Source: a gamma proteobacterium endosymbiont of Lamellibrachia anaximandri (GTDB lineage Bacteria; Pseudomonadota; Gammaproteobacteria; Chromatiales; Chromatiaceae). From it: DNA of 64,000 nucleotides. The notes beneath the pieces are model-generated. The model searched no databases. It had not been told where the DNA came from and saw nothing but the letters and a program-made list of their open reading frames with translations. This document shows, in pieces, positions 44,346 through 54,239 of this stretch (within the stretch, counting starts at the first letter, position 1; each line of letters opens with the position of its first letter). The stretch is from assembly GCA_016756835.1 (NCBI GenBank), contig JAESPE010000006.1, positions 1 through 64,000 on the forward strand, given 5' to 3'. A program made the position numbers and the translations under genes.

Positions 44346-46805
44346 ATGGTAGTCGCTAAACAGAAAATGGCGTTGATTGGCGGCTTATGGCTACTTGCCG
44401 CTGTGTCGTTGAGCGGCTGCATGGAGGGGGTCAGCACCAGCGAAAACCCTGTCACCAGTGCTCAGGAGGAGAGTAGCTACAAGGGACCGGCGGCGCGTAC
44501 CAGTGATGTCCAGGCGTTTCGGATCAGTCTGTGGGAGAACCTGCGCTCCACCAGCCGTTGCGGCAACTGTCATGATGAAGCTGGCCAGTCGCCCCTGTTT
44601 GCGCGCAACGATGATGTCAATCTGGCCTACAATGCGGCCAATTCGCTGGTTGATCTGGTCAGCCCCGGCGATTCACGTCTGGTGACCAAGACAGGTGGTG
44701 GGCACAATTGCTGGCTTGCCAGTGATATTGCCTGTGCAGACACTATCACCGCCTATATCGAAGCCTGGGCCAACAGCAGCGGCATTGGTGGTGGCCGTCA
44801 GATTGAACTCAATGCCCCGACGATCAAGGAAGTGGGTGACTCGCGCATCCTGCCGGACGATTTCGGTCTCTTCTCTGTCACCGTCTATCCACTGCTTACC
44901 AGCCACTGTGCCGAGTGTCATAACGAAAATGCCGTCACCCCGGAGGCTCCCTACTTTGCCGGTCCCGATGTGGCGGTGGCCTATGAAGCGGTGGCTTCCA
45001 AGCTCGATCTGAACCGGCCGGAGGCATCGCGCCTGGTGGTACGGTTGCGCACTGAGTTTCACAACTGCTGGAGCGGCGAATGCCTGGCGGATGCGGATGA
45101 CATGGAGGCACAGGTGGCCGCCTTTGCCGCCCAAGTGCCGATCTCACAGGTCGATCCCGCGTTGGTGTTGAGCAAAGCCCTCAACCTGGCGGATGGAGTG
45201 ATCGCCAGCGGTGGCAGCCGCCACGAGACAAATCAGATCGCCCTTTATGAATTCAAGACCGGTGAAGGTGATGTCGCCTACGATACCAGCGGTGTGGAGC
45301 CGGGACTCAATCTTACCCTTAGTGGTGAGGTGGCCTGGGTCGGTGGTTGGGGGCTGGAGTTCAGCGGCGGCAAGGCACAGGGGTCCACTGGCACCAGCAG
45401 CAAGTTGAATGAGCTGATTCAGGCCACTGGTGAATACAGCATCGAGGCCTGGGTGGTGCCGGCCAATGTAACTCAGGAGGGGCCGGCCCGTATCGTCAGT
45501 TATTCCGGCGGCACAGATACCCGCAACTTCACCCTGGGCCAGACCCGCTATAACTACGACTTTCTGCAGCGCTCCAACCAGACCGGAGCGAATGGTGAAC
45601 CTGCCCTCTCCACCGCAGATGCGGACGAGCGCCTGCAGGCCACAGAGCAGCATGTGGTAGTCACCTTCGACCCGGTGAATGGTCGTAGCATCTACGTCAA
45701 CGGCCGCTTCACCGATGATCTCGACCCGATTCCGGGGGGCAACCTGAACGATTGGGATGACACCTTCGCTCTGGTGCTGGGTAACGAGGTTTCGGGAAAC
45801 CGTCCCTGGCAGGGCAAACTTCGAATGCTGGCGATCCACAATCGCGCCATGACGCCTGAGCAGATCGACCGTAACCTGGTGGCCGGAGTGGGAGAGAAGT
45901 ACTTCCTGCTGTTCAGCGTGAGTGAGTTGGTGGGTTTGCCGGAGAGCTACATCCTGTTCGAAGTCACCCAGTACGATAGCTACAGCTATCTCTTCAACCA
46001 GCCCCGGTTCATCAGTTTGGATGCGGGTGTGCAGCCTACGGGTCTTCCCCTCGCCGGTATGCGCCTCGGTATGAACGGTCGTGAGGTGGAGGTGGGCCAG
46101 ACTTACAACAATCTCGATCTCACTATTGGAGGCAGTGCCTATTCGGCTGAACAGGGCCAACTGCTTTCGCCACTTGGAACGGCGATCGCCAGTGAGTTGG
46201 GCGTGGCGGGGGATGAATTCTTCCTCAGTTTCGAACGGCTTGGCAGTCAGAGTAACGTCTATACCGAGCCGCTGCCGCTGGCCCCACCACCCCCTGCCGA
46301 TGGCGAGCCGCAATCGGTGATTGGACTGCGTACTTTTGATGAGATCAACGCCAGCATGTCAGCGCTGACCGGTGTCAGTTCGACCCGCCCGGAGGTGAGT
46401 ACCACCTTCGAGAGTGTCAAACAGCAACTGCCGGCGATTGAGACCATCGGGGGTTTCCTCTCCGCCCATCAGGTGGCGGTGTCGCAGCTGGCGATCGAAT
46501 ACTGCAATGCTTTGGTGGACGACCCTGTCTTGCGCAGTGGCTACTTCCCCGGCTTCCCTTTCGACAGCGAGCCGCAGAGCGCTTTTACCACTAGCCGGGA
46601 CTTGATGCTCGACCCTTTGATGACGCGGATGCTGGGCGGGGGCTTGGCTGATCAGCCCAGTGAGACAAATGTGCGCGTCGAGTTGGATCAACTCACTGAC
46701 CTGCTGATCGCCTGTGGTGCCGGTTGTGAACCGGGTCGCACCGCTGTGGTGGTCAAAGCCAACTGCGCCGCGCTGCTCGGCAGTGCAGTTCTGCTGTTGC
46801 AATAA
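44346..46805 (+). CDS. Diheme LamG-domain lipoprotein
   Basis: 819 aa from ATG 44346 (TGAGG 6 nt upstream); GTG 44313 and ATG 44334 are alternatives. A signal peptide ends in the lipobox SLSGC. Heme sites are C72-GN-C75-H and C188-AE-C191-H, in two similar ~115-residue segments (each followed by GGGHNCW or EFHNCWSGEC), so the N-terminus is a tandem duplication. Residues about 290-520 form a LamG/concanavalin jelly roll (YSIEAWVVPANVTQEGPARI, VVTFDPVNGRSIYVNGRF, LRMLAIHNRAMTPEQI). The last 250 residues are unassigned, helical, with a Cys pair (CGAGC). A heme-bearing carbohydrate-type binding lipoprotein is an unusual combination. Confidence 0.75.
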   Translation: MVVAKQKMALIGGLWLLAAVSLSGCMEGVSTSENPVTSAQEESSYKGPAARTSDVQAFRISLWENLRSTSRCGNCHDEAGQSPLFARNDDVNLAYNAANSLVDLVSPGDSRLVTKTGGGHNCWLASDIACADTITAYIEAWANSSGIGGGRQIELNAPTIKEVGDSRILPDDFGLFSVTVYPLLTSHCAECHNENAVTPEAPYFAGPDVAVAYEAVASKLDLNRPEASRLVVRLRTEFHNCWSGECLADADDMEAQVAAFAAQVPISQVDPALVLSKALNLADGVIASGGSRHETNQIALYEFKTGEGDVAYDTSGVEPGLNLTLSGEVAWVGGWGLEFSGGKAQGSTGTSSKLNELIQATGEYSIEAWVVPANVTQEGPARIVSYSGGTDTRNFTLGQTRYNYDFLQRSNQTGANGEPALSTADADERLQATEQHVVVTFDPVNGRSIYVNGRFTDDLDPIPGGNLNDWDDTFALVLGNEVSGNRPWQGKLRMLAIHNRAMTPEQIDRNLVAGVGEKYFLLFSVSELVGLPESYILFEVTQYDSYSYLFNQPRFISLDAGVQPTGLPLAGMRLGMNGREVEVGQTYNNLDLTIGGSAYSAEQGQLLSPLGTAIASELGVAGDEFFLSFERLGSQSNVYTEPLPLAPPPPADGEPQSVIGLRTFDEINASMSALTGVSSTRPEVSTTFESVKQQLPAIETIGGFLSAHQVAVSQLAIEYCNALVDDPVLRSGYFPGFPFDSEPQSAFTTSRDLMLDPLMTRMLGGGLADQPSETNVRVELDQLTDLLIACGAGCEPGRTAVVVKANCAALLGSAVLLLQ

Positions 46806-46819
46806 GACGGATTAAAGCG

Positions 46820-48406
46820 ATGAAACGACGAGTCAGAAACCTCTCCCCGGATGCGCCACTGCTCTATCCGGACCATCCGCGCCCCGTCAGCCGGCGCGAT
46901 TTCATCCGTCAGGGGCTGGCCGCCGGGCTTGGTGCGGTGACCGCGCCCGGGCTGTTCGGCCTGTTCGCCAATCCCCGCCAGGCCAGTGCTGCCCTCTCCA
47001 GCGATCTGGAGAACCTGAAACAGTCCTGCGGCATTGCTGTTCAGGGAGCCGGCAAGATTCCCTTCATCTGCTTCGACCTGGCCGGTGGCGCCAATATTGC
47101 GGGCTCCAACGTGCTGGTGGGCCAGCAGGGTGGGCAACTCGATTTCCTTACAACCGCCGGATATAGCCGCCTCGGTCTGCCAGGCGATATGATCCCGCCG
47201 CTGGCCAACCCCCAGTCGGCATCCGGTGATTTCACCAACAGTGAGCTTGGGCTTGGTTTTCACTCCGACAGCGCCTTTCTGCGCGGTATCCTGGAGCGTG
47301 TCTCCCCCGCCACCGCCGCCAACATCAACGGTGCGGTGATCCCGGCGCGTTCCGACAACGATACCGGCAACAATCCCCACAACCCCATGTACGGCATCAA
47401 CCGCGCAGGTGCCGACGGTGAGTTGTTGACCCTGATCGGCTCACGCAATTCCGAGTCGGGTGGCAATTCGGTGGCGCCGGCGGGAATGATCGACCCCAGC
47501 CTGCGTCCCACCAAGGTCGATCGCCCCAGTGATGTCACCGGGCTGGTGGACACCGGCAAACTGGTAGGGCTGCTTAGCCAGGGGGATGCGGTGGCGGTGA
47601 TGGAGTCGATCCAGCGCATCAGCGACATGCGGCTGGACCGGGTAGATACCCGTATCAGCAGTGACGCAGTGATCAAGGAACTGGTGCGCTGCGGTTATGT
47701 GAAGAGTGCCGACCTGGTGGACCGTTACGGTGATCCCGCCGCCCTCAACCCCTCCCTCGATCCGGACATCATCGGGCCGATATTCAGCGAGGCGGAGTAC
47801 GACGGTGACAGTGAATTCCGCAAGACCGCTTCTGTGATGAAGCTGGTGCTCAACGGTTATGCCGGTGCCGGCACCATCACCATGGGCGGCTTTGACTATC
47901 ACACCGGCAACCGGTCGGTGGGGGAGATACGTGATCTGCGCGCCGGACGCTGCATGGGCGCCTGCCTGGAGTACGCAGCGCGGCTCGGTGTGCCGTTGAT
48001 GCTCTATGTTTTCAGTGACGGCTCAGTGGCCAGTAACGGCGCGGTGGACAACTCCATCGAGGGGCGCGGGAAAGGGGTCTGGACCGGCGACAATGGTTCG
48101 ACCGCAGCCTCCTGCTTCCTGGTCTACAATCCGGCGGGCCGTCCCGGTTTGCTCGGCGCTACCCCGGAACAGCAGGCGCAGCACCAGCAGATCGGTTTCT
48201 TCCGCGGTGACGGTTCGGTGGAGACCAGCGCCGCCCCCGCAGCCAACAACGTCAATCTGCTGGTGGAAACAGTGGTGCTCAACTACATGGCACTGCATGG
48301 TGAACAAGGTGATTTCAGCGGGCGGTTTCCCGGCCACGGACTGGGTAATGCGGCGATGCTTGACCAGCTCACTGCCTTCCAACCCATCGTCAATGGAACT
48401 CTCTGA
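46820..48406 (+). CDS. Tat-exported protein, DUF1501-like
   Basis: 528 aa. A twin-arginine signal, SRRDFIRQGLAAG (about 24-36), is followed by a hydrophobic stretch and ASA, so the protein is folded before export. The mature part starts with IPFICFDLAGGANIAGSNVLVG and has repeated GG/NP-rich loops (NDTGNNPHNPMYGINRAG), MGGFDYHTGNRSVGEIRD and LMLYVFSDGSVASNG. The layout resembles DUF1501 proteins of the alkaline-phosphatase superfamily, which commonly pair with heme-carrying DUF1592/DUF1800-type genes, as here with the cytochromes upstream. No metal-ligand set is certain. It ends 1 nt inside the next start (TGATG). Confidence 0.7.
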   Translation: MKRRVRNLSPDAPLLYPDHPRPVSRRDFIRQGLAAGLGAVTAPGLFGLFANPRQASAALSSDLENLKQSCGIAVQGAGKIPFICFDLAGGANIAGSNVLVGQQGGQLDFLTTAGYSRLGLPGDMIPPLANPQSASGDFTNSELGLGFHSDSAFLRGILERVSPATAANINGAVIPARSDNDTGNNPHNPMYGINRAGADGELLTLIGSRNSESGGNSVAPAGMIDPSLRPTKVDRPSDVTGLVDTGKLVGLLSQGDAVAVMESIQRISDMRLDRVDTRISSDAVIKELVRCGYVKSADLVDRYGDPAALNPSLDPDIIGPIFSEAEYDGDSEFRKTASVMKLVLNGYAGAGTITMGGFDYHTGNRSVGEIRDLRAGRCMGACLEYAARLGVPLMLYVFSDGSVASNGAVDNSIEGRGKGVWTGDNGSTAASCFLVYNPAGRPGLLGATPEQQAQHQQIGFFRGDGSVETSAAPAANNVNLLVETVVLNYMALHGEQGDFSGRFPGHGLGNAAMLDQLTAFQPIVNGTL

Positions 48407-48939
48407 TGAAAACCAGCCTGCCGAAAATCCTCCGGTTGTTGGCACTGTTGCTGCTATCCCTGTCTATTGTGGGCCAGTCTCAGGCCGATGAACCCGCCGA
48501 CCTGCAGAGCCAGGTGCGGTCGCTGAAGAAGGCGGTGGTAGCACTAAACCGGGATCTCTTTTTGTTGGAGGAAGAGCTGCTTTTTCCCGGCCACACCCAA
48601 GTCTCGGTCTTCCTCTCCCTTGACCTGGGTGAGTTCTTCACCCTTGACTCTGTGCAGTTGAAGATCGATGACAAGGCGTTGGCCAACCACCTCTACACCG
48701 AACGGGAGCTGGCGGCGTTACGCCGTGGCGGGGTGCAGCGGCTCTTTCTCGGCAATCTGAAGAGCGGTGAGCATGAGCTGGTCGCCTTTTTTACCGGTAT
48801 CGGTCCCGCCGGCCGCGACTATCGTCGCGCTACCAGCCTCAAGTTCACCAAGGGGGTAAGCCCCAAGTTGCTGGAGCTGCGGATCGTCGATTTGGAAGCG
48901 AGGCAGCAGCCGGAGTTTGACGTCCGGGAGTGGGAGTGA
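48406..48939 (+). CDS. Exported coiled-coil protein of the envelope machine
   Basis: 177 aa. A signal peptide ends SQADE. Residues about 33-60 (LQSQVRSLKKAVVALNRDLFLLEEELLF) form a coiled coil. The rest is beta-rich (TQVSVFLSLDLGEFFTLDSVQLKIDD, GVQRLFLGNLKSGEHELVAFF), like an Ig or PEGA fold. It has no cysteine in its mature part. I recall proteins of this shape beside TPR, ExbB and ExbD genes, without a proper name. It overlaps both neighbours (stop/start TGATG upstream, GTGA downstream). Likely a periplasmic structural part. Confidence 0.7.
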   Translation: MKTSLPKILRLLALLLLSLSIVGQSQADEPADLQSQVRSLKKAVVALNRDLFLLEEELLFPGHTQVSVFLSLDLGEFFTLDSVQLKIDDKALANHLYTERELAALRRGGVQRLFLGNLKSGEHELVAFFTGIGPAGRDYRRATSLKFTKGVSPKLLELRIVDLEARQQPEFDVREWE

Positions 48940-50795
48940 GCCAGGCAGGATTCATCTTGCGGCTGGGTGTTGGCCTGCTGGGGGCTTTGCTGAACAGCGC
49001 GACGCTGGGTGGATCTGTACCGGCCGGGATCGGGGTGCGTGATCTCCACTATGGCGAAGCACTGTTCCAGCTCTTCCAGCAGCGCAACTTCACTGCCATT
49101 ACCCATCTGCAAATGGCCCAGGCCAAGGGGGCGATGACCGCCCAGGGTGATGAGCCGGAGCTGGTCCTGGGCGGACTCTATCTCGCCTACGGTCTTTACG
49201 ACGAGGCGGAACAGCTGTTCATGCGGCTGCTGGAAAAGGCGGCAAAACCCGCAGTACGTGACCGGGCCTGGTTCCAGCTGGCGCGGCTGCATCAGCAGCA
49301 GGGTCGGCCTAAACGGGCGGCCGCAGCCTTCGCGCGCATCGGCGATGCTCTGCCCGATACTCTGCATGAACAGCAGCGCGAGCTGGCCGGTCTGATTGCA
49401 ATGGCGCAGGGTGATCACCCGCTCGCTGTGCAGCGGCTGATGTCTCCCGATGGAAGGTCAGCGTGGCAGGGATTCCATCTCTTCAACCGGGCACTGGCCC
49501 AGCTTGGTCAGGGCAGTGAGCAGGAGGGCCGCGATCTGCTGGATCAGCTGGCCGGACTCGACGCCGATGATGAGGAGCACCGCGCATTGCGCGACCGCGC
49601 CAATCTCCTGCATGGACAATTATTACTTGAAGCCGGAGAGAATGCTGCGGCACAGGAGCGCTTGCAGCAGGTGCGGCTGCAGGGTCTCCACTCCAATCAG
49701 GCGCTGTTGGCGTTGGGTTGGGCATCCTTTCGCCAAGACCAGTTTGAAGAGGCGCTGACTCCCTGGATGGCGTTGGCGTTACGTGACCCGGACGATCCGG
49801 CAGTACAGCAGGGGCTGCTGCTGGCTCCCCAGGCGCTGCAGCAGTTGGGGGCGGAAGCCGAGGCGCTCAAACGCTACCGCCAGGCGCTGAAATTTTACCA
49901 GGCGGAGCTGGCCGAGCTGGGCCTATCGTTACAGGCAGTGGCGAAGGGTGTGCTGCTGCCGGATCTGTCTATGTTCGACGGAGGAGGTGCAGCAGACGGG
50001 TTGCTGTTGGCGAGCGACCCGGATCAGCGCCGTCGTCTGCGGGGACTGCTGGCAAAGCACCGCTTCCGCCAGGCCTACGACGACTATGTCGATGTGGGTT
50101 TTCTCAGTGCCAATCTCCACCGCTGGTCCTCCACCATCGAGACCTACGACCACATGCTGGAGGTGCGGCAGGCCGCCTATGCCGAGCAGTTGCCGAGGGT
50201 GGAGGCGGCGCTATCCGATCAGCGTCTTCAGGGCTTGCGGCAGCGTCGTGAAAAGTTGCTTGAGAGGCAAAAAGAGCTGGCTGACAACCGTCTGCCACTG
50301 CGGTTGGCGAATGCCGAAGAACAGGCCCAACTGGCCCGTATGCAGGCGATTGAAGCGAAAATGGATCAAATGGGTGATGCTGTTCAACTTGAGGCCAAAC
50401 GCCAGCGGCTGAGGCTGATGAAGGGGATACTGCACTGGCAGGTGGAGACCGACTTCAAACCCCGCTTGTGGCAGTTCAGCAAATCACTCCGTTCGGCTGG
50501 TGATGAGCTTGAGCAGAGCCGGCAATTGTGTGAAAGGCTACAAGTGGCGCTAGAGCAGGCGCCCAGCCGTTTCGAAGGTTTTTCGGGGCGAATCGAATCG
50601 CTGAAAGCGCGCATTGCAGAGCTGCAAGCTAGCGTGAATGTGACCCTGAAGGCACAGGCCGGAGCGCTGAATCTCATGGCCAGCGAATCACTGCAGCAGC
50701 GTCGGCAAGGCCTCGAAGCGCTGCAGGTCCGCACTCGCTTCGCGCTGGCTCAGTTGCAGGACCGGGCCGCTGCCCGCAATGAGGCGGGGCCATGA
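48936..50795 (+). CDS. TPR-repeat periplasmic protein with coiled coil
   Basis: 619 aa from GTG 48936, which overlaps the upstream stop as GTGA; GTG 48930 is in frame too. A signal peptide (about 5-28) precedes TPR-like helices (EALFQLFQQRNFTAITHLQMA, GLYDEAEQLFMRLLEKA, AWFQLARLHQQQGRPKRAAAAF). The C-terminal 250 residues are coiled coil (RQRREKLLERQKELAD, ESLKARIAELQASVNV). It is soluble in the periplasm by prediction. TPR proteins of similar design (GltD, GltE) form the periplasmic part of the Agl-Glt machine, and this position matches. The last codon overlaps the start of the next gene (ATGA). Confidence 0.75.
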   Translation: MSQAGFILRLGVGLLGALLNSATLGGSVPAGIGVRDLHYGEALFQLFQQRNFTAITHLQMAQAKGAMTAQGDEPELVLGGLYLAYGLYDEAEQLFMRLLEKAAKPAVRDRAWFQLARLHQQQGRPKRAAAAFARIGDALPDTLHEQQRELAGLIAMAQGDHPLAVQRLMSPDGRSAWQGFHLFNRALAQLGQGSEQEGRDLLDQLAGLDADDEEHRALRDRANLLHGQLLLEAGENAAAQERLQQVRLQGLHSNQALLALGWASFRQDQFEEALTPWMALALRDPDDPAVQQGLLLAPQALQQLGAEAEALKRYRQALKFYQAELAELGLSLQAVAKGVLLPDLSMFDGGGAADGLLLASDPDQRRRLRGLLAKHRFRQAYDDYVDVGFLSANLHRWSSTIETYDHMLEVRQAAYAEQLPRVEAALSDQRLQGLRQRREKLLERQKELADNRLPLRLANAEEQAQLARMQAIEAKMDQMGDAVQLEAKRQRLRLMKGILHWQVETDFKPRLWQFSKSLRSAGDELEQSRQLCERLQVALEQAPSRFEGFSGRIESLKARIAELQASVNVTLKAQAGALNLMASESLQQRRQGLEALQVRTRFALAQLQDRAAARNEAGP

Positions 50796-53599
50796 AGTTT
50801 CTGACCCTGATACTGCTTCTGCCTCTGCTGCAGGGGTGCGTCTCCTGGTTGCAGCGGCAACCCGAGCCACCCACTCTGGCCAGTCCGCCGAACCGGGAAA
50901 GCGAGGTGGAAGCAGAGCCGGTCGAGGCATTGACGCCGGAGAGGGTGATGGAGGACTACCGGGCACTGCTGCAACAGCCTGCGCCTCCCGAGCTGACCCA
51001 TGAAGCGACCCGGCGGTTGGCGGACCTGCAGCTGGGACAGGGTGAACGGCGCCTCGCAGGGGAGACCCAAGGTTTGCCGGCGGAGGCTGTCTTCGACAGT
51101 GCGATCAAACTCTATCGGCAACTGCTGGAGCAGAATGACGACATAACCGGGCGTGACCGGCTCTACTATCAGCTGGCTCGGGCCGAGGTGCTGGTCGGCC
51201 GGTTGGAGGCGTCGCAGCAGACCCTTGATCGTCTGGTGCACGAACATCCGGAGAGTCTCTATTTCCAGGAGGCTCAGTTTCGACGGGGTGAGTGGTTGTT
51301 CGCCCGTGCTGACTATGCCGCAGCCCAGCGAGCCTATGCCGCCGCCGTGGCTGCGGGTGGGGATTCGCCGTTCCACCAACGTGCCCTGTTCAAACTCGGT
51401 TGGGCACTGTTCAAACAACAGCAATTCAATGCGGCTCTGGATGCCTTCGTGGCCCTGCTCGATCTGCGTGCGGATACGCTCAGCCGCCTCGACAGCAACA
51501 CCCTGACCCCTAGTGACCGGGAGCTGATGCAGGATACCCTGCGGGTTACCAGCCTCTGTTTTACCCAGCAGGGGGGTGCCGCAGGGATCGACCGATATTT
51601 TCAGTCAAATGGCGAACGTCCCTGGCTGCATCGGGTCTATCGCAGTCTTGGAGACCTCTATCTCAAACAGGAGCGTGTCCTTGACGGGGCGGATGCCTAT
51701 CTTTCATTCGTGCGACGGAGTCCCAGCCATCCACAGGCGCCGCCGCTCCAACTGCTGGCAATCGAGAGTTACCAGACTCACGATTTTCCCGGTCAGGCAC
51801 TGGCGGCGAAAAGAGCGCTGGCGCAACGCTACCGGCAGGATGGTGAGGCCTGGAAGGGACTGGAACATGAGAGCCGGCTCGCCCTCACCCCCCATCTGCG
51901 AAAGTATCTGCGGGATCTGGCGAGCCATTATCATGCCCTGACACAACAGCCCGGCAAGGTGAAAAAGGGGCAGCGCGATACCTGGTTCAGCGAAGCGGTT
52001 GTCTGGTATCGCCACTACCTGAGCCGTTTTCCCGGCGAGGCACAAAGCGGTCGGATCAACTTTCTACTGGCGGAGTTGCAGTTTGAGCGGGGTGAATTTG
52101 GCCAGGCGGTAGTGGAGTACCAGCGCACTGCTTACGACTATCCACCACACAAAGACGCTGCCGAGGCGGGTTACGCTGCGCTGCTCGCCTTTGACCGACA
52201 GAAGTCGCTCCTGCCTGAGGCCCAGCGCCCGGAGTGGCAGCGTCAGACGGCAGAGAGCGGTTTGCGTTTTGCTGACCGTTTTCCCGCTGATAAACGAACC
52301 GCCGGGGTGCTGAGTCGTAGCGCTCAACAGTTGTTTCAACTGGGGGATTATGGCCAGGCCAGAAAAGTGGCGCAGCGCAGCCTGGAGGGGAAAACCGGGC
52401 TGGATGTAAAGGGCCAAAGGGTGAGTTGGGCAGTGGCCGCCCACGCTGCCTTCGAACTGGCCGACTATGCTGAAGCGGAAACCGGCTACAACAAGCTGCT
52501 GCAACTGTCGGCGGGAGACAAGACGGGTCAGGGGACGATCCGGGAAAAGCTCGCGGCTGCTATCTACCAGCAGGGGCGGATCCTGAGTGAAAAGGGTGAG
52601 GCAGCGGCAGCGGCCCAACACTATCTGCGCGTGGGCCGGGTGGTGCCCGGCGCGTCGATTCGTACCACTGCTGAATACGATGGCGCTGCCAGCCTGATTG
52701 CTGCGGGGCGATGGGCGTCGGCTACCGAGGTGCTGGAGGGATTTCGTCAGCGCTATCCCGAGCATGAGCTGACGATCGATGTCGAGCGTAAACTGGCCCT
52801 TGCCTATCTGCAAAATGGGCAGCCGCTGGAGGCGGCGGTGGTGTTCGAGCGGGTGGCAGTTGCGCCTCTGGCGATGGAAGTGCAGCAGCAGGCGGCCTGG
52901 CAGGCAGCGGAACTCTACCAGAAGGCGGGCAGTGACAAGCGGGCGGTAAGTGCATTCAAGCGCTACGTAAAACGTTTTCCCCAGCCTCTGGAACCGGCGA
53001 TGGAGGCCCGCCAGCAGTTGGTGGAGCTCTATCAACGGCTGCAGGAACCTGCCAAGCGCGACTACTGGTTGCGCCAGCTCGTTTCTGTTGAGCGCAAGGC
53101 CGGTGCCGCCGGTAGTGAGCGCAGCCGCTATCTCGCTGCCCAGGCGGCGCTGAGACTGGCTGAACCGGAATACACGGCCTTTGTAAAAATTCCCCTGAAA
53201 CGGCCGCTGGCGCGCAGTCTGAAGCGCAAAAAGCGCCAGATGCAACGCGCCATCAATGCCTATGACCTGGCGGCGGGTTTTGCCCAGGCCGATGTGACCA
53301 CCCTGGCAACCTTCCGCCTGGCTGAGATCTATCGGCTCTTCGGCGAGTCCCTGCTGACTTCGGAACGTCCCGCCGGGCTTTCGGCGGAAGAGTTGGAACA
53401 GTATGAACTGCTACTGGAGGAGCAGGCATATCCCTTCGAGGAGAAGGCGATCGAGGCCCATGAGCTGAACGCCCGGCGGGCGGTACAGGGTGTCTACGAC
53501 GACTGGGTTCGTCAGAGCTTCAGTCAGCTGGCGCAATTGAACCCGGCGCGTTACGCCAAACAGGAACAGGGGGAGCGGGTGTTCGATGAGATGCGTTAG
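50792..53599 (+). CDS. Large TPR-repeat lipoprotein
   Basis: 935 aa. The lipobox LLQGC lies about residue 16, so it is lipid-anchored. It carries at least ten TPR-like units across the whole length (LYYQLARAEVLVGRLEASQQ, HQRALFKLGWALFKQQQFNA, AEYDGAASLIAAGRWASATE, and others), comparable in style to myxobacterial GltE/AglT and the long TPR proteins of gliding clusters. It overlaps its neighbours by 4 and 14 bp. It would make an extended scaffold between the membranes. Confidence 0.8.
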   Translation: MKFLTLILLLPLLQGCVSWLQRQPEPPTLASPPNRESEVEAEPVEALTPERVMEDYRALLQQPAPPELTHEATRRLADLQLGQGERRLAGETQGLPAEAVFDSAIKLYRQLLEQNDDITGRDRLYYQLARAEVLVGRLEASQQTLDRLVHEHPESLYFQEAQFRRGEWLFARADYAAAQRAYAAAVAAGGDSPFHQRALFKLGWALFKQQQFNAALDAFVALLDLRADTLSRLDSNTLTPSDRELMQDTLRVTSLCFTQQGGAAGIDRYFQSNGERPWLHRVYRSLGDLYLKQERVLDGADAYLSFVRRSPSHPQAPPLQLLAIESYQTHDFPGQALAAKRALAQRYRQDGEAWKGLEHESRLALTPHLRKYLRDLASHYHALTQQPGKVKKGQRDTWFSEAVVWYRHYLSRFPGEAQSGRINFLLAELQFERGEFGQAVVEYQRTAYDYPPHKDAAEAGYAALLAFDRQKSLLPEAQRPEWQRQTAESGLRFADRFPADKRTAGVLSRSAQQLFQLGDYGQARKVAQRSLEGKTGLDVKGQRVSWAVAAHAAFELADYAEAETGYNKLLQLSAGDKTGQGTIREKLAAAIYQQGRILSEKGEAAAAAQHYLRVGRVVPGASIRTTAEYDGAASLIAAGRWASATEVLEGFRQRYPEHELTIDVERKLALAYLQNGQPLEAAVVFERVAVAPLAMEVQQQAAWQAAELYQKAGSDKRAVSAFKRYVKRFPQPLEPAMEARQQLVELYQRLQEPAKRDYWLRQLVSVERKAGAAGSERSRYLAAQAALRLAEPEYTAFVKIPLKRPLARSLKRKKRQMQRAINAYDLAAGFAQADVTTLATFRLAEIYRLFGESLLTSERPAGLSAEELEQYELLLEEQAYPFEEKAIEAHELNARRAVQGVYDDWVRQSFSQLAQLNPARYAKQEQGERVFDEMR

Positions 53600-54239
53600 A
53601 CCGATTGCAGTTCTCCTTTTTTGCTCGTTGCTGCTGGCGGGCTGCGCTAATCAGGCACCGCGCCGGGATCTGGCGTCACCTGCTACAGCAGGGTCGCCGC
53701 CGTTGGAAAAAACAGAGCGGGAGAGTGCGCCTGAGTTGCCGGAACAAGCCCGTTTGCAGCTGAGCCAGGCGCTCATTGCGATGCGTGATAGCCGGGATGA
53801 GGAGGCCGAGCCACTGCTGAGGGCGCTGGCGGATGAGTTCCCCGGTTTTGTCTCGCCGCGGCTCAACCTGGGCATCCTGCTGCTCAGGGGGAATCAGGCA
53901 GAGGCTGCGGAGACGGCATTGCGCCAGGTGTTGCAGATCGACGCGGAGAATTCGGTGGCACAACACCAGCTGGCTATTCTGATGCGTCGCCAGGGACGTT
54001 TCCAGGAGGCGCTGACGGTATACAGGAAACTGTTGGAGGGCAAACCGGACCATGCCCTGGCTCACCGCAACCTGGGCATCCTCTATGACCTCTATCTCGA
54101 CGAACCCCGCCAGGCACTGGCCCACTACCAGCAGTTTGCGGCGCTCTCCGCCGATGGCAAGCAGGAGACAAAAATGTGGATTATGGAGCTGAAAAGACGC
54201 ATCGGCACCGGGGAAAAACTGGCGGCAGGGGCAAAATGA
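53586..54239 (+). CDS. TPR-repeat lipoprotein, small
   Basis: 217 aa. The signal peptide ends in the lipobox LLAGC. Four TPR units follow (SRDEEAEPLLRALADEFPGFVSP, NQAEAAETALRQVLQIDAEN, GRFQEALTVYRKLLEGKPDH, and LGILYDLYLDEPRQALAHY). It is a PilF/GltE-sized protein. It starts inside the previous gene (14-bp overlap) and ends in an ATGA overlap with the next. Confidence 0.82.
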   Translation: MRCVRPIAVLLFCSLLLAGCANQAPRRDLASPATAGSPPLEKTERESAPELPEQARLQLSQALIAMRDSRDEEAEPLLRALADEFPGFVSPRLNLGILLLRGNQAEAAETALRQVLQIDAENSVAQHQLAILMRRQGRFQEALTVYRKLLEGKPDHALAHRNLGILYDLYLDEPRQALAHYQQFAALSADGKQETKMWIMELKRRIGTGEKLAAGAK

